64,000 bases of DNA. It comes from Bacteroidales bacterium (lineage in GTDB: Bacteria; Bacteroidota; Bacteroidia; Bacteroidales; UBA932). The stretch is from positions 1 to 64,000 of the forward strand of contig JAFRPW010000035.1 in the NCBI GenBank assembly GCA_017428945.1. Direction: 5' to 3'. Under the pieces are notes generated by a model that was not told the DNA's origin, searched no databases, and saw only the letters and a list, made by a program, of their open reading frames with translations. A program made the translations under genes and the position numbers. Shown piece after piece: positions 30,862-40,425 of the stretch; positions within the stretch are counted from its first letter, which is position 1; the number at the start of each line of letters is the position of its first letter.

Positions 30862-32790
30862 ATGGCTTTTTTGAAATTCAACAAGTCGGAACTGGTTAAT
30901 CTCTCATACTCATTGAAGAGGGAGATTATCCTGGCCAACAAGACCGGCGCCTATTGCAACACGTCCATCGTCACTTGCAACACAAGGCGCTATCACGGTC
31001 TTCTGGCGGTGCCCGTGGATGCTTTCGGAGGATACCGTTTCCTCCTCCTGAGTTCCCTGGACGAAAGCCTTACCCTCAGGGGCAAGCGCTTCAATCTGGG
31101 CATCCACTGCTACGGGGACATCTACGAACCCCGCGGCCACAAGTACATCGTGGACTTCGACGCGGATCCCATCCCTTCCGTCACCTACAAGATCGGAGAG
31201 ATAGTCTTCCGCAAGTCCATCGTCCTGAATCCGGAGTCCAACCAGGTAATGGTCAAGTACGACCTTCTTAACGCCCCCGCCGGCGTCAAGCTGGAGATCA
31301 AGCCCTTCCTGGCCTTCCGCAAGGTCCACGACCTCACCCAGGAGAACGACGCCGCCCGTCAGGCTTTCCTGCCCGTCCAGAACGGCGCCGCCTTCCGCAT
31401 GTACGAGGGCTTCCCGGACCTGAACCTCCAGCTCAGCACCTCCGCATCGGCTTTCAAGTACAACCCTGTGTGGTACAAGGGCGTCACATATTCTGACGAG
31501 ATGCGCCGCGGATTCGACTGCCGTGAAGACCTCTTGGTCCCCGGTACCTTCGAAACCCAGATGCACTCCGGAGACTCCATCGTCTTCAGCGCCGCGGCAG
31601 GGGAGAGCATCAATGCCGCCGGCCTCAAGCGCAAGTTCAGCGCTACCGTAGTCAAGATAGGCCCCATCACCTCCTACCACGACCAGCTGGTCCGCAATGC
31701 CGATACCCTTATCCGCTTCAACAATGGCCGCAAGCAGATTGTGGCTGGTTACAGCTGGCTCCTTACCGGCCTTCTCAGGGAAACCCTCATCTCCCTTCCC
31801 GGCCTCACCCTCTACGGAAAGAACAACCCCGCGGAGTTCGAAGAAATCCTGGACAACCTCATCGAGGACGAGCCCGAGCGCCTCACAAAGCGCACCACCC
31901 AGGTTGAGGCTCCCCTGTACATGGCCGTCACCCTTCAGCAGTATGCCGCATTTACCGGTAACGTCAAGAAAGTCTGGGGCAAGTACGGAGAAACCCTCAA
32001 GAGCATAATCGAGAGTTACCTCCCGGGCGTCCGCTCGGAGGTTGCAATGCAGCCCAACGGTCTTCTCTGGGCCCAGCAGGACGGCGTTGCATTAAGTTGG
32101 ATGAACGCCTACATAAACGGCCGCGCAGTAACGGAGCGCGCCGGCTATCAGGTAGAGACAAACGCCCTGTGGTACAACGCCATCTGCTTCGCCCTGGCAA
32201 ACGAGAAGAAAAACAGCGCATTCTACAAGCGCTGGACTCCCGTCAAGGAACTCATTGAGAAGAACTACCAGAGAATGTTCTGGAATCCGGAACTGGGCTT
32301 CCTTGCAGACTACGTAGACAACGCCGGCCAGCACCTTGAGCTCCGTCCCAACCAGCTCTGGCCCGTCTCGCTGGACTACAAGCCCGTGGACGACGAAGTC
32401 ATCAGCAGCGTCATGAGGGTGGTCAACGCGGAACTTGTAACCCGCCGCGGCATCCGTACCTTGAGCCCCAGGGACATCCGCTACAAGGGAGTGTACGAAG
32501 GCAACCAGCTTGAAAGGGACGAGGCCTACCAGAACGGCTGCGCCTGGCCTTTCCTTCTGGCACAGTACTGCTACGCCAGCTTCAACATGATGGGCAAGAA
32601 CTTCATCAAGAGGGCAGGATGGCTCACCGAGGGATTCTACGAAGACCTCTCCAAGCACGGTGTAGGCTGCTTCTCCGAGCTCTACGACGGAGACCCGCCT
32701 CATGAGGCCCATGGAGTAATCTCCTCGGCAGTCACCACGGCAGCCCTTCTCAACATCAACTGGCTCATCGAAAAATACAGGGAGGAATAA
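30862..32790 (+). CDS. Glycogen debranching enzyme (amylo-alpha-1,6-glucosidase type)
   Basis: The 642-residue enzyme hydrolyses alpha-1,6 branch points. The N-terminal half (SLKREIILANKTGAYCNTSI and TRRYHGLLAVPVDAFGGYRF) is the GDE N-terminal domain. The C-terminal half is an (alpha/alpha)6 barrel of the GH133 type with NGLLWAQQDGVALSWMNAYI and GVYEGNQLERDEAYQNGCAW. It lacks the GH13 transferase half of eukaryotic debranching enzymes. Gaps of 10 and 3 bases link it to its neighbours. Confidence 0.9.
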   Translation: MAFLKFNKSELVNLSYSLKREIILANKTGAYCNTSIVTCNTRRYHGLLAVPVDAFGGYRFLLLSSLDESLTLRGKRFNLGIHCYGDIYEPRGHKYIVDFDADPIPSVTYKIGEIVFRKSIVLNPESNQVMVKYDLLNAPAGVKLEIKPFLAFRKVHDLTQENDAARQAFLPVQNGAAFRMYEGFPDLNLQLSTSASAFKYNPVWYKGVTYSDEMRRGFDCREDLLVPGTFETQMHSGDSIVFSAAAGESINAAGLKRKFSATVVKIGPITSYHDQLVRNADTLIRFNNGRKQIVAGYSWLLTGLLRETLISLPGLTLYGKNNPAEFEEILDNLIEDEPERLTKRTTQVEAPLYMAVTLQQYAAFTGNVKKVWGKYGETLKSIIESYLPGVRSEVAMQPNGLLWAQQDGVALSWMNAYINGRAVTERAGYQVETNALWYNAICFALANEKKNSAFYKRWTPVKELIEKNYQRMFWNPELGFLADYVDNAGQHLELRPNQLWPVSLDYKPVDDEVISSVMRVVNAELVTRRGIRTLSPRDIRYKGVYEGNQLERDEAYQNGCAWPFLLAQYCYASFNMMGKNFIKRAGWLTEGFYEDLSKHGVGCFSELYDGDPPHEAHGVISSAVTTAALLNINWLIEKYREE

Positions 32791-32793
32791 AGC

Positions 32794-34083
32794 ATGAGAG
32801 TACTAATGTTCGGCTGGGAGTTCCCTCCCCACATTGCAGGCGGTCTTGGAACAGCCTGTGAGGGTATTGTAAAGGGTCTCGCCTACAACGGCGTGGAAAC
32901 CCTTTTCGTGATGCCCTCCGCCTCCGGTGACGAAGACCAGAGTGCAACTACAATCATCAACGCCTCGGACGTTCCCGTAGACACCGTGTCAGAGAGCGTG
33001 GAAGAATACCTGGACAAGGTGAAGTTCATCCACATCGGCTCCAACATGGTCCCTTACGCAGATCCCCAGGAGTTCTCCAAACTCGTCGAGGAAGAGAAAA
33101 AACGTCAGGTTAAGGACTTCGCAATTAGCTACGGCCAGAAGTACAAGTTCTCCGGCAAGTACGGCGCCAACCTCATGGAGGAGGTAGCCCGCTATGCCAT
33201 GGTGGGCGGTACCATCGCCATGCAGAAGAAAGACGAGTTCGATGTAATCCACGCCCATGACTGGCTCTGCTATTACGCCGGCATCGCCGCCAAGGAACTC
33301 ACCGGCAAGCCCCTGGTGATCCATGTGCACGCCACTTCCTTCGACCGCGGCAGCGTAGACAACATCGACACCCGCGTCTTTGCTATAGAGCAGAAAGGCA
33401 TGCAGATGGCAGATCGCGTGGTCACCGTGTCCGACCTCACCCGCAACACCGTCATCAACCGCTACGGCATAGATCCCGCTAAGGTTGTCACGGTTCACAA
33501 CGCCGTGGATTTCAGCGGCCGCGAGAACCTCCAGGTGGAAAGGGGAGTGAAGGAACCCGTGGTTACCTTCCTTGGCCGCATCACCTACCAGAAAGGCCCG
33601 GAATACTTCATAGAGGCCGCTGCAAAGGTTCTCAAGCGCACCAAGAACGTTCGCTTCGTGATGGCCGGCAGCGGTGATATGATGAACCGTGCCATCCGCC
33701 ACGCCGCGCGCCTGGGCATATCGGACCGCTTCCACTTCACCGGCTTCCTCCGCGGAGTGGACGTCCAGAAGATGTTCGCCCTGTCGGACGTCTACATCAT
33801 GCCGTCTATCAGTGAACCTTTCGGCATTTCGCCTCTGGAGGCAATGCGTACGGGCGTCCCGTCCATCATCTCCAAGCAGTCCGGTGCCGCAGAGGTACTC
33901 AGCTACGCCTTCAAGGTGGACTTCTGGGATGTCGACGCCATGGCAGACGACATCTACGCCCTCCTAAGTTATCCTGCCCTTGCCCGCTTCAGCGCCCGCA
34001 TGGGATACGACGAGGTCAACGCCCTCAAATGGAACGGCGCATGCGCCAAGCTCAAGAAAGTTTATGAATCAGTTGTAAAATAA
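32794..34083 (+). CDS. GT4-type glycosyltransferase, glycogen-synthase-like
   Basis: The 429-residue GT-B enzyme begins MRVLMFGWEFPPHIAGGLGT, the glycine-rich start shared by glycogen/starch synthases and GT4 enzymes. It has VIHAHDWLCYYAGI in the N-terminal domain and the retaining-transferase motif ISEPFGISPLEAM (E-x7-E). The C-terminal domain shows FLGRITYQKGPEYFIEAA. Its operon position argues for a role in alpha-glucan synthesis, perhaps chain initiation or maltosyl transfer, but donor and acceptor are unknown. Confidence 0.85.
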   Translation: MRVLMFGWEFPPHIAGGLGTACEGIVKGLAYNGVETLFVMPSASGDEDQSATTIINASDVPVDTVSESVEEYLDKVKFIHIGSNMVPYADPQEFSKLVEEEKKRQVKDFAISYGQKYKFSGKYGANLMEEVARYAMVGGTIAMQKKDEFDVIHAHDWLCYYAGIAAKELTGKPLVIHVHATSFDRGSVDNIDTRVFAIEQKGMQMADRVVTVSDLTRNTVINRYGIDPAKVVTVHNAVDFSGRENLQVERGVKEPVVTFLGRITYQKGPEYFIEAAAKVLKRTKNVRFVMAGSGDMMNRAIRHAARLGISDRFHFTGFLRGVDVQKMFALSDVYIMPSISEPFGISPLEAMRTGVPSIISKQSGAAEVLSYAFKVDFWDVDAMADDIYALLSYPALARFSARMGYDEVNALKWNGACAKLKKVYESVVK

Positions 34084-34089
34084 GATATT

Positions 34090-35280
34090 ATGGCAACAAA
34101 GAGCATCTGCCTGTATTTCCAGGTCCATCAGCCCACACGTCTCCGCCTTTACAGATTCTTCGACATAGGCAAGGACTCCCACTATTACGACGACTTTGCC
34201 AACCGCACGATCCTCCGCAGGGTAGCCCAGAAGTGCTACCTGCCCATGAACAAGCTCATGCTGGACCTTATAAACCAGTACAAGGGCAAGTTCAAGATTG
34301 CCTATTCCATCTCCGGAAGCGCCCTGGAGCAGTTCCAGAGGTTCGCCCCAGAGGTCATAGACAGCTTCAAGGCCCTCGCGGACACCGGCCGCGTAGAATT
34401 CCTGGCAGAAACTTATTTCCATTCACTGGCTTCCCTTGCCAGCGACTCGGAGTTCAAGCACCAGGTGGCCAAGCACGCAGCAAAGATTGAAGAGCTCTTC
34501 GGCGTAAAGCCCACCGCTTTCCGCAACACGGAACTCATCTACGACAACAGCATCGGCGAAATAGTCTACGAGATGGGCTACAAGACCATGCTCACGGAGG
34601 GCGCCAAGCACATCTTGGGATGGCAGAGCCCCAATTACGTCTATACCGGATCCACCCAGCCCCGCCTCAAACTACTCCTCCGTAACTACACCCTTTCCGA
34701 CGACATCGCCTTCCGCTTTGCCGCCAACAAGGTCACTGCGGACCAGTATGTAGGCTGGATGAAGGAGAATGCCAAGGACGGCGACATCGTGAACCTGTTC
34801 ATGGACTATGAGACCTTCGGGGAGCACCAGAGCGCAGACACCGGCATCTTCGACTTCATGAAGGCCCTCCCAGGTGCAGTTCTCAAGGACGGCACCTTTG
34901 GTTTTGTAACCCCTTCAGAGGCCGTTAAGAAGCACAAACCCGTAGCGGACATCGACGTAGAGGATCCCATCTCCTGGGCCGATGAAGAGCGCGACGTCAC
35001 CGCATGGCTCGGCAACGAGCTCCAGAGCGAGGCCTACAAGAAGGTGTATGCCATGAAGGAGAAACTCGCCATTGTGAACGACCCTGACCTCTATGAGGAC
35101 TGGGGCCACCTGCAGGAGAGCGACCACTTCTACTACATGTGCACCAAGTTCTTCTCTGACGGAGAGGTCCATAAGTATTTCAACCCGTACGATACCCCGT
35201 ACGAGGCATTTATCAACTACATGAACGTTATTTCGGACTTCCAGATCCGTCTGGACGAAAAACGTGCTGAACTGGATTAA
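34090..35280 (+). CDS. GH57-family alpha-amylase/glucanotransferase
   Basis: The 396-residue protein belongs to GH57. It shows the opening CLYFQVHQPTRLRLYRFFDI, the nucleophile motif FRNTELIYDNSIG and the acid/base Asp region NLFMDYETFGEHQ. GH57 members hydrolyse or rearrange alpha-1,4-glucans inside the cell. The absence of a signal peptide and the neighbouring genes support a cytoplasmic role in glycogen turnover. Its TAA overlaps the next ATG by one base. Confidence 0.9.
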   Translation: MATKSICLYFQVHQPTRLRLYRFFDIGKDSHYYDDFANRTILRRVAQKCYLPMNKLMLDLINQYKGKFKIAYSISGSALEQFQRFAPEVIDSFKALADTGRVEFLAETYFHSLASLASDSEFKHQVAKHAAKIEELFGVKPTAFRNTELIYDNSIGEIVYEMGYKTMLTEGAKHILGWQSPNYVYTGSTQPRLKLLLRNYTLSDDIAFRFAANKVTADQYVGWMKENAKDGDIVNLFMDYETFGEHQSADTGIFDFMKALPGAVLKDGTFGFVTPSEAVKKHKPVADIDVEDPISWADEERDVTAWLGNELQSEAYKKVYAMKEKLAIVNDPDLYEDWGHLQESDHFYYMCTKFFSDGEVHKYFNPYDTPYEAFINYMNVISDFQIRLDEKRAELD

Positions 35281-38200
35281 TGAAAAACAAGATTCTTAAA
35301 CCGGACTACCTCTTTGAAGTAAGCTGGGAAGTTTGCAATAAGGTAGGCGGTATCTATACAGTCATTGCCACCAAAGCTCTGCACATTCAGGCAGAGCTTG
35401 GCAGGCATCATATCCTGATTGGCCCGGATGTATGGATGCACAGGGCGGAGAATCCGGATTTTCTGGAAGATCCCACCCTGTTCAGCTCCTGGAAGCAGCA
35501 GGCCGCAACTGAAGACCTCCGTCTCAGGATAGGCCGGTGGAACATCCCCGGAAAACCCATCGCCATCCTGGTGGATTTCAAGCACTACCTCCCTCAGGCC
35601 GATGACATCCTCACCGATTTCTGGAAAGACTTCGGCGTGGATTCCATCTCCGGCAACTGGGACTACAAGGAGAACGCCCTCTTCGGATGGGCTGCAGGCA
35701 AGACCATCGAGAGTTTCTGGAACTACAACCTCCAGGGCACGGAAAAGGTGGTGGCGCAGTTCCACGAGTGGCAGACCGGCGCCGGCGTCCTTCAGCTCAA
35801 GCGCTCCGGTATCCCGGTGGCCACAGCTTTCACCACCCATGCCACAATGATGGGCAGGTGCATAGCCGGGAACGGCCTTCCCCTGTACGATGCCATGTCC
35901 TCATATGACGGCGACGAACTGGCCAGGCGATTTGGCGTGGTGGCCATCCATTCCCTGGAAAAGAAATCGGCCCTCAATGCCGATGTCTTTACCACCGTTA
36001 GCGACATCACCGCACGTGAGTGCAAGCAGTTCCACGGCAGGGAAGTGGACGTCGTGACCCCCAACGGCTTCGAGAACAGCTTTACCCCGGCATCCGACCA
36101 GCAGTACAACGATCTTCACGATGCTGCCCGTGAGCGCCTCCAGGCCGTCGCCTCCGCCATGAGCGCAGAGGAAGTCCCCTCCAATTCCATCTACATTGGA
36201 ATAGGCGGAAGGTACGAGTTCCGCAACAAGGGCATCGACGTTTTCATCGACGCCCTGGACAAACTTAACCGTTCTGGGTATGACGGCCGCAGCATACAGG
36301 CCTTCATCATGATTCCTTCCGGCCACTTCGGTCCTGAAAAGAATTATCCTACCCAGGTGTCGCACGTCCTTCAGAACGCAGAGTACGACACCATCACCCG
36401 CCGTTTCAGGGAGACAGGCCTTGTCAATTCCATCGGCGACAAAGTGAAAGTTTACTTTGTCCCTTCGTACCTCAACGGCAACGACGGCGTCTTCAACATG
36501 CCCTACTACGATCTCCTGTGCGGCATGGACCTGGCGCTGTTCCCGTCTTATTACGAACCCTGGGGTTATACCCCGCTGGAGGCCCTTGCCTTCAGGGTTC
36601 CCACCCTCACCACATCCCTTGCGGGATTCGGCCTCTGGGTAAGGGACCATTACAAGAAAGAACACCCCGGAATCACTGTCCTGGACCGTACGGACTCCAA
36701 TTACGAGGAGGTCGTGGACGGCGTTGTGGCCAGAATCCGGGAGATAGCCGCTCTGGAGCTTCCCACCAGGGACCTCTACCGCGAAAACGCGCGCGAAGTA
36801 GCGCAGATTGCCCTTTGGGACAATCAGATTGAGTATTATCAGAAGGCCTATGCAATAGCACTGGAGAAAGTGCAGGAAAGAAAGGCCTCCTACAAAGTGA
36901 AAGAGAAAACGATGCAGTATTCAAGAACCGACGTCAACAACCCCGGATGGAGGACCATCCTTGTTACACGTCATCTCCCCGAAAAACTATCCCGTCTGGA
37001 GAAACTCTCCAAAAACCTCTGGTGGTGCTGGAACGAGAGCGCCAAAGCCCTTTTCCGCTCCATAGACCCCGATGTCTGGCACAAGTCCGGCCATAACCCG
37101 CTCGTGGTGCTTGACACCGTGAGTATCAAGCGCTTCCAGCAGCTGTCAGAGGACCAGGAGTTCCTTGCCCGCATGAAGAAGGTCCTGGACGAGTTCGACA
37201 CCTACATGGCAGCCAAGGCCAAGCGCACGGACCCTTCCGTAGCATACTTCTGCATGGAGTACGGCCTTGACACCTCCCTCAAGATATATTCCGGCGGCCT
37301 GGGCATTCTTGCCGGCGACTACCTCAAGGAAACATCGGACATGAATGTGAACCTTGTGGCCGTTGGCCTGCTGTACCGCTACGGCTACTTCACCCAGGTC
37401 CTTTCCGGACAGGGTTACCAGGTTGCCAAGTACGATGCCCAGGACTTCACCAAGATTCCGGCAGAGCCCGTTCTGGACAAGGACGGCAACTGGGTCACCA
37501 CCAAGGTGGCATTCCCCGGCCGTAACCTTAACGCCCGCCTCTGGAAGGTGGAAGTCGGCCGTACGGACCTGTACCTCATGGATACAGACTATGAAGAGAA
37601 TATTCCGGAAGACCGCGAGGTTACATACCACCTCTACGGCGGCAACTGGGAAAACCGCCTCAAGCAGGAACTCCTGCTGGGTGTTGGCGGCATCCGCGCC
37701 CTGCGCAAGCTCGGCATAGACACCCAGGTGTACCACTGCAATGAGGGCCACGCCGCATTTATCGGCCTTGAGCGCCTCCGCGAATACATTGAGAAGGACA
37801 ACCTGAGCTTCTCCGAGGCTCTGGAGGTTGTAAGGGCAAGCTCCCTGTTCACCACGCACACTCCGGTTCCCGCCGGCCACGACGCCTTCGATGAAGGCCT
37901 CCTGAGGCAGTATATCGGCCATTATCCCGGCCGTCTCAAGGTTGACTGGGAAACCCTCATGTCCCTTGGAAAGGACAACGCCCTGGATCCCAACGAGAAG
38001 TTCTCCATGAGTAACCTCGCTGCCAACATCTCCCAGAATGTAAACGGCGTTTCCATGCTGCACGGCAAGGTGTCCCAGGACATTTTCGCCCACATGTATC
38101 CGGGTTACCTGCCGGAAGAGCTCTACGTGAGCTATGTCACCAACGGCGTACACTATCCTACATGGTGCGCCCCTGAGTGGAAGCCCGTCCATTCACGCGT

Positions 38201-39476
38201 GTTCGGCCCGGCCTTCGCCACCCACCACTACGACAAATCCTGCTTCGACGGCATCTTCAGCGTGTCCGATTCTGAGGTCTGGGGTGTGAAGAAAGAGCTC
38301 AAGAGAAAGCTCATCAAATTCCTGAGGGAACGCCTCCAGGACACTTCCATCTCCAACCATTACAGCCCCTCCGAGCTGGTTACCATCATGGATACCCTGA
38401 GGGACGATGTCCTCACCATCGGCTTCGCCCGCCGTTTCGCCACCTACAAGAGGGCTACGCTCCTGTTCCGTGACCTGGACCGTCTGGACAAGATCATCAA
38501 TGATCCTCATCAGCCTGTTCAGTTCCTCTTTGCCGGTAAGGCCCATCCTGCCGACAAGGCCGGTCAGGACCTTATCAAGCAGATTGTAGACATCTCCAAG
38601 GATCCCCGCTTCATCGGCAAGATTGTCTTCATTCCCGGATACGACATCACGCTTGCAAAGCGCATGGTACAGGGCGTGGACGTCTGGATGAACAACCCCA
38701 CACGCCCCCAGGAGGCATCCGGCACGTCCGGAGAGAAGGCTGCCATGAACGGCACCATGCACTTCTCCGTGCTGGACGGCTGGTGGGTAGAGGGCTACAA
38801 GGAAGGCGCCGGCTGGGCTCTTCCCATAGAGCAGGCCTACGAGGACAACAACTTCCAGAACGAGCTTGACTCCGCCACCATCTACCAAATCCTTGAGAAC
38901 GATATCGCTCCTGCATACTATAATGTAGACCGTACCACCGGCCGCAGCAGCGAGTGGATCAACTACATCAAGAACACCATCGCCAAGGTTGCATGCGACT
39001 TTACAACCAACCGCATGCTCACCGACTACTGCAACCAGTACTATGTGCCCCAGGCCGGCCGCGCCACTTCCGTAAAGGCCGATGACTTCAAGCTGGCCCG
39101 CGAAATCGCCGCCTGGAAGGCCCATGTGCGCAGGGAATGGAACAACGTCCAGCTTGTCTCCCGTTCTACTCCTCAGACCTCCTATGACATCACCCAGGCC
39201 AACCAGTACCATGTAGAACTGGTACTGAGCCTTGGAGACCTCTCTCCGGAAGATATCGGCGTTGAGGTTGTCTTTGCACAGGTGGACAAGCACGGACAGC
39301 GTCACATCGCCCATGTGCAGGAGTTCAAGGCAGAGGAGTTCAAGGACGGACAGGCCAAGTACACCGTAGACGTCCTTCCTGAGAAGACCGGTGCTTACGA
39401 GGTATGCTCCCGCGTGTTCGCAAAGAACCCCCTGATGCCTCACCGTCAGGACTTTGAGTGTGTAAAGTGGCTGTAG
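35280..39476 (+). CDS. Fused glycogen synthase (GT3) and alpha-glucan phosphorylase (GT35)
   Basis: This 1398-residue protein joins two opposing enzymes. Residues about 1-545 are a GT3-type (animal/fungal-like) glycogen synthase: FEVSWEVCNKVGGIYTV at the start and FPSYYEPWGYTPLEALAF with the catalytic Glu pair. A linker near 545-560 leads to a short-type glycogen phosphorylase: KNLWWCWNESAKALF, AYFCMEYGLDTSLKIYSGGL, YHCNEGHAAFIGLERL and the PLP site EASGTSGEKAAMNGTM with its Lys. One half builds chains from a nucleotide sugar, the other releases glucose-1-phosphate. I recall similar fusions in other Bacteroidales. No glgC is nearby, in line with a GT3 enzyme using UDP-glucose. Confidence 0.9.
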   Translation: MKNKILKPDYLFEVSWEVCNKVGGIYTVIATKALHIQAELGRHHILIGPDVWMHRAENPDFLEDPTLFSSWKQQAATEDLRLRIGRWNIPGKPIAILVDFKHYLPQADDILTDFWKDFGVDSISGNWDYKENALFGWAAGKTIESFWNYNLQGTEKVVAQFHEWQTGAGVLQLKRSGIPVATAFTTHATMMGRCIAGNGLPLYDAMSSYDGDELARRFGVVAIHSLEKKSALNADVFTTVSDITARECKQFHGREVDVVTPNGFENSFTPASDQQYNDLHDAARERLQAVASAMSAEEVPSNSIYIGIGGRYEFRNKGIDVFIDALDKLNRSGYDGRSIQAFIMIPSGHFGPEKNYPTQVSHVLQNAEYDTITRRFRETGLVNSIGDKVKVYFVPSYLNGNDGVFNMPYYDLLCGMDLALFPSYYEPWGYTPLEALAFRVPTLTTSLAGFGLWVRDHYKKEHPGITVLDRTDSNYEEVVDGVVARIREIAALELPTRDLYRENAREVAQIALWDNQIEYYQKAYAIALEKVQERKASYKVKEKTMQYSRTDVNNPGWRTILVTRHLPEKLSRLEKLSKNLWWCWNESAKALFRSIDPDVWHKSGHNPLVVLDTVSIKRFQQLSEDQEFLARMKKVLDEFDTYMAAKAKRTDPSVAYFCMEYGLDTSLKIYSGGLGILAGDYLKETSDMNVNLVAVGLLYRYGYFTQVLSGQGYQVAKYDAQDFTKIPAEPVLDKDGNWVTTKVAFPGRNLNARLWKVEVGRTDLYLMDTDYEENIPEDREVTYHLYGGNWENRLKQELLLGVGGIRALRKLGIDTQVYHCNEGHAAFIGLERLREYIEKDNLSFSEALEVVRASSLFTTHTPVPAGHDAFDEGLLRQYIGHYPGRLKVDWETLMSLGKDNALDPNEKFSMSNLAANISQNVNGVSMLHGKVSQDIFAHMYPGYLPEELYVSYVTNGVHYPTWCAPEWKPVHSRVFGPAFATHHYDKSCFDGIFSVSDSEVWGVKKELKRKLIKFLRERLQDTSISNHYSPSELVTIMDTLRDDVLTIGFARRFATYKRATLLFRDLDRLDKIINDPHQPVQFLFAGKAHPADKAGQDLIKQIVDISKDPRFIGKIVFIPGYDITLAKRMVQGVDVWMNNPTRPQEASGTSGEKAAMNGTMHFSVLDGWWVEGYKEGAGWALPIEQAYEDNNFQNELDSATIYQILENDIAPAYYNVDRTTGRSSEWINYIKNTIAKVACDFTTNRMLTDYCNQYYVPQAGRATSVKADDFKLAREIAAWKAHVRREWNNVQLVSRSTPQTSYDITQANQYHVELVLSLGDLSPEDIGVEVVFAQVDKHGQRHIAHVQEFKAEEFKDGQAKYTVDVLPEKTGAYEVCSRVFAKNPLMPHRQDFECVKWL

Positions 39477-40360
39477 TAACCACAGGCTTCTTTGACGGTG
39501 TGCATCTTGGACACCGTCATGTAATCGAGACATTGGTCTCCTGTGCCCGTGAAAGGGGACAGGAGGCCATTGTGGTTACATTCTGGCCCCATCCAAGGAC
39601 CGTCCTTCAGCAGGATGCAAGGGATTTCCGCATCCTCACTACTCTGGAGGAGAAAAAACGTATGCTCCTTGCCATGGGTGTAGACAGCGTGGAGGTCATT
39701 CCCTTCACCCGGGAATTTGCATCCCTCACCGCCCGCGAGTACCTGAAACTATTAAAAGACAAGTACCACGCCTCGGTAATAGTGATGGGCTACGACAACA
39801 GGTTAGGTTCTGACCAGAAGACGTTCCGGGAATTGGCCGGTTCGTCCCTGAAAAAGGTCGTTTTTGCGGACGGAGAGGTGGAAATGGTGGGTTCGTCCCT
39901 GAAAAAGGCCATTTTTGCGGATGACACTGCTGTTTCTTCTACCGTTATCCGCAAGGCTTTGCTTGCTGGGGATGTAGCGGCGGCCAATGCCATGCTTGGC
40001 TATGAGTACGAGCTCACAGGGGCCGTGGTGGCAGGGAACAGGCTGGGGAGGACCATTGGTTTTCCTACGGCTAACATGCAGTTGTATGAACCTCTCAAGC
40101 TGGTGCCCGGGAATGGGGTGTATGCCGTTGAGGCTGAGGTGCTTGGCTCTGTGTACAAGGGTATGTGCAACATCGGCGTGAGGCCAACAGTCAACGGTGC
40201 GTCACGCACCATCGAGACCAATATCCTGGACTTTGACCAGGACATTTACGGTCTTCCGCTCACCTTGCGTTTTCAGCGCCGCATACGCGACGAGCGCAAA
40301 TTTGACTCGCTGGACGCGCTGCGGGAGCAGCTGGCTAAAGACCGTGAGGCGTGCTCTTAG
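39458..40360 (+). CDS. ribF: Bifunctional riboflavin kinase/FAD synthetase
   Basis: RibF phosphorylates riboflavin to FMN and adenylylates FMN to FAD. The 300-residue protein has the nucleotidyltransferase motif TTGFFDGVHLGHRHV near the start, VSSTVIRKALLAGDV, then the kinase domain with GRTIGFPTANM and NGVYAVEA. The start is unusual: a TGA at 39455 blocks extension, leaving GTG 39458 (or GTG 39467) inside the last codons of the upstream fusion gene, so the product lacks the usual 15-20 N-terminal residues. Residues about 128-156 contain an imperfect duplication, GSSLKKVVFAD and GSSLKKAIFAD, created by a palindromic repeat. Confidence 0.92.
   Translation: MCKVAVVTTGFFDGVHLGHRHVIETLVSCARERGQEAIVVTFWPHPRTVLQQDARDFRILTTLEEKKRMLLAMGVDSVEVIPFTREFASLTAREYLKLLKDKYHASVIVMGYDNRLGSDQKTFRELAGSSLKKVVFADGEVEMVGSSLKKAIFADDTAVSSTVIRKALLAGDVAAANAMLGYEYELTGAVVAGNRLGRTIGFPTANMQLYEPLKLVPGNGVYAVEAEVLGSVYKGMCNIGVRPTVNGASRTIETNILDFDQDIYGLPLTLRFQRRIRDERKFDSLDALREQLAKDREACS
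39841..39924 (+). repeat. Tandem palindromic elements inserted in frame within ribF
   Basis: Two 33-base units (39841-39873 and 39892-39924, 51 bases apart) share TTCGTCCCTGAAAAAGG then TTTTTGCGGA. Each is a weak palindrome (CGTCC/GGACG, AAAAA/TTTTT) resembling the A2 repeats. They encode GSSLKKVVFAD and GSSLKKAIFAD, replacing the usual short linker before VSS in RibF. Confidence 0.75.
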
Positions 40361-40425
40361 CTCATTTTTTAGACATTTCCGTGCAAGGGAACGGCACTCT
40401 TTGTATTATATAGGAAAAAAGTATT

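Noticed and set aside
38193-39533. 446-codon minus-strand frame across the phosphorylase half
   Set aside because: Shadow of the GT35 domain; no family motif and no promoter.
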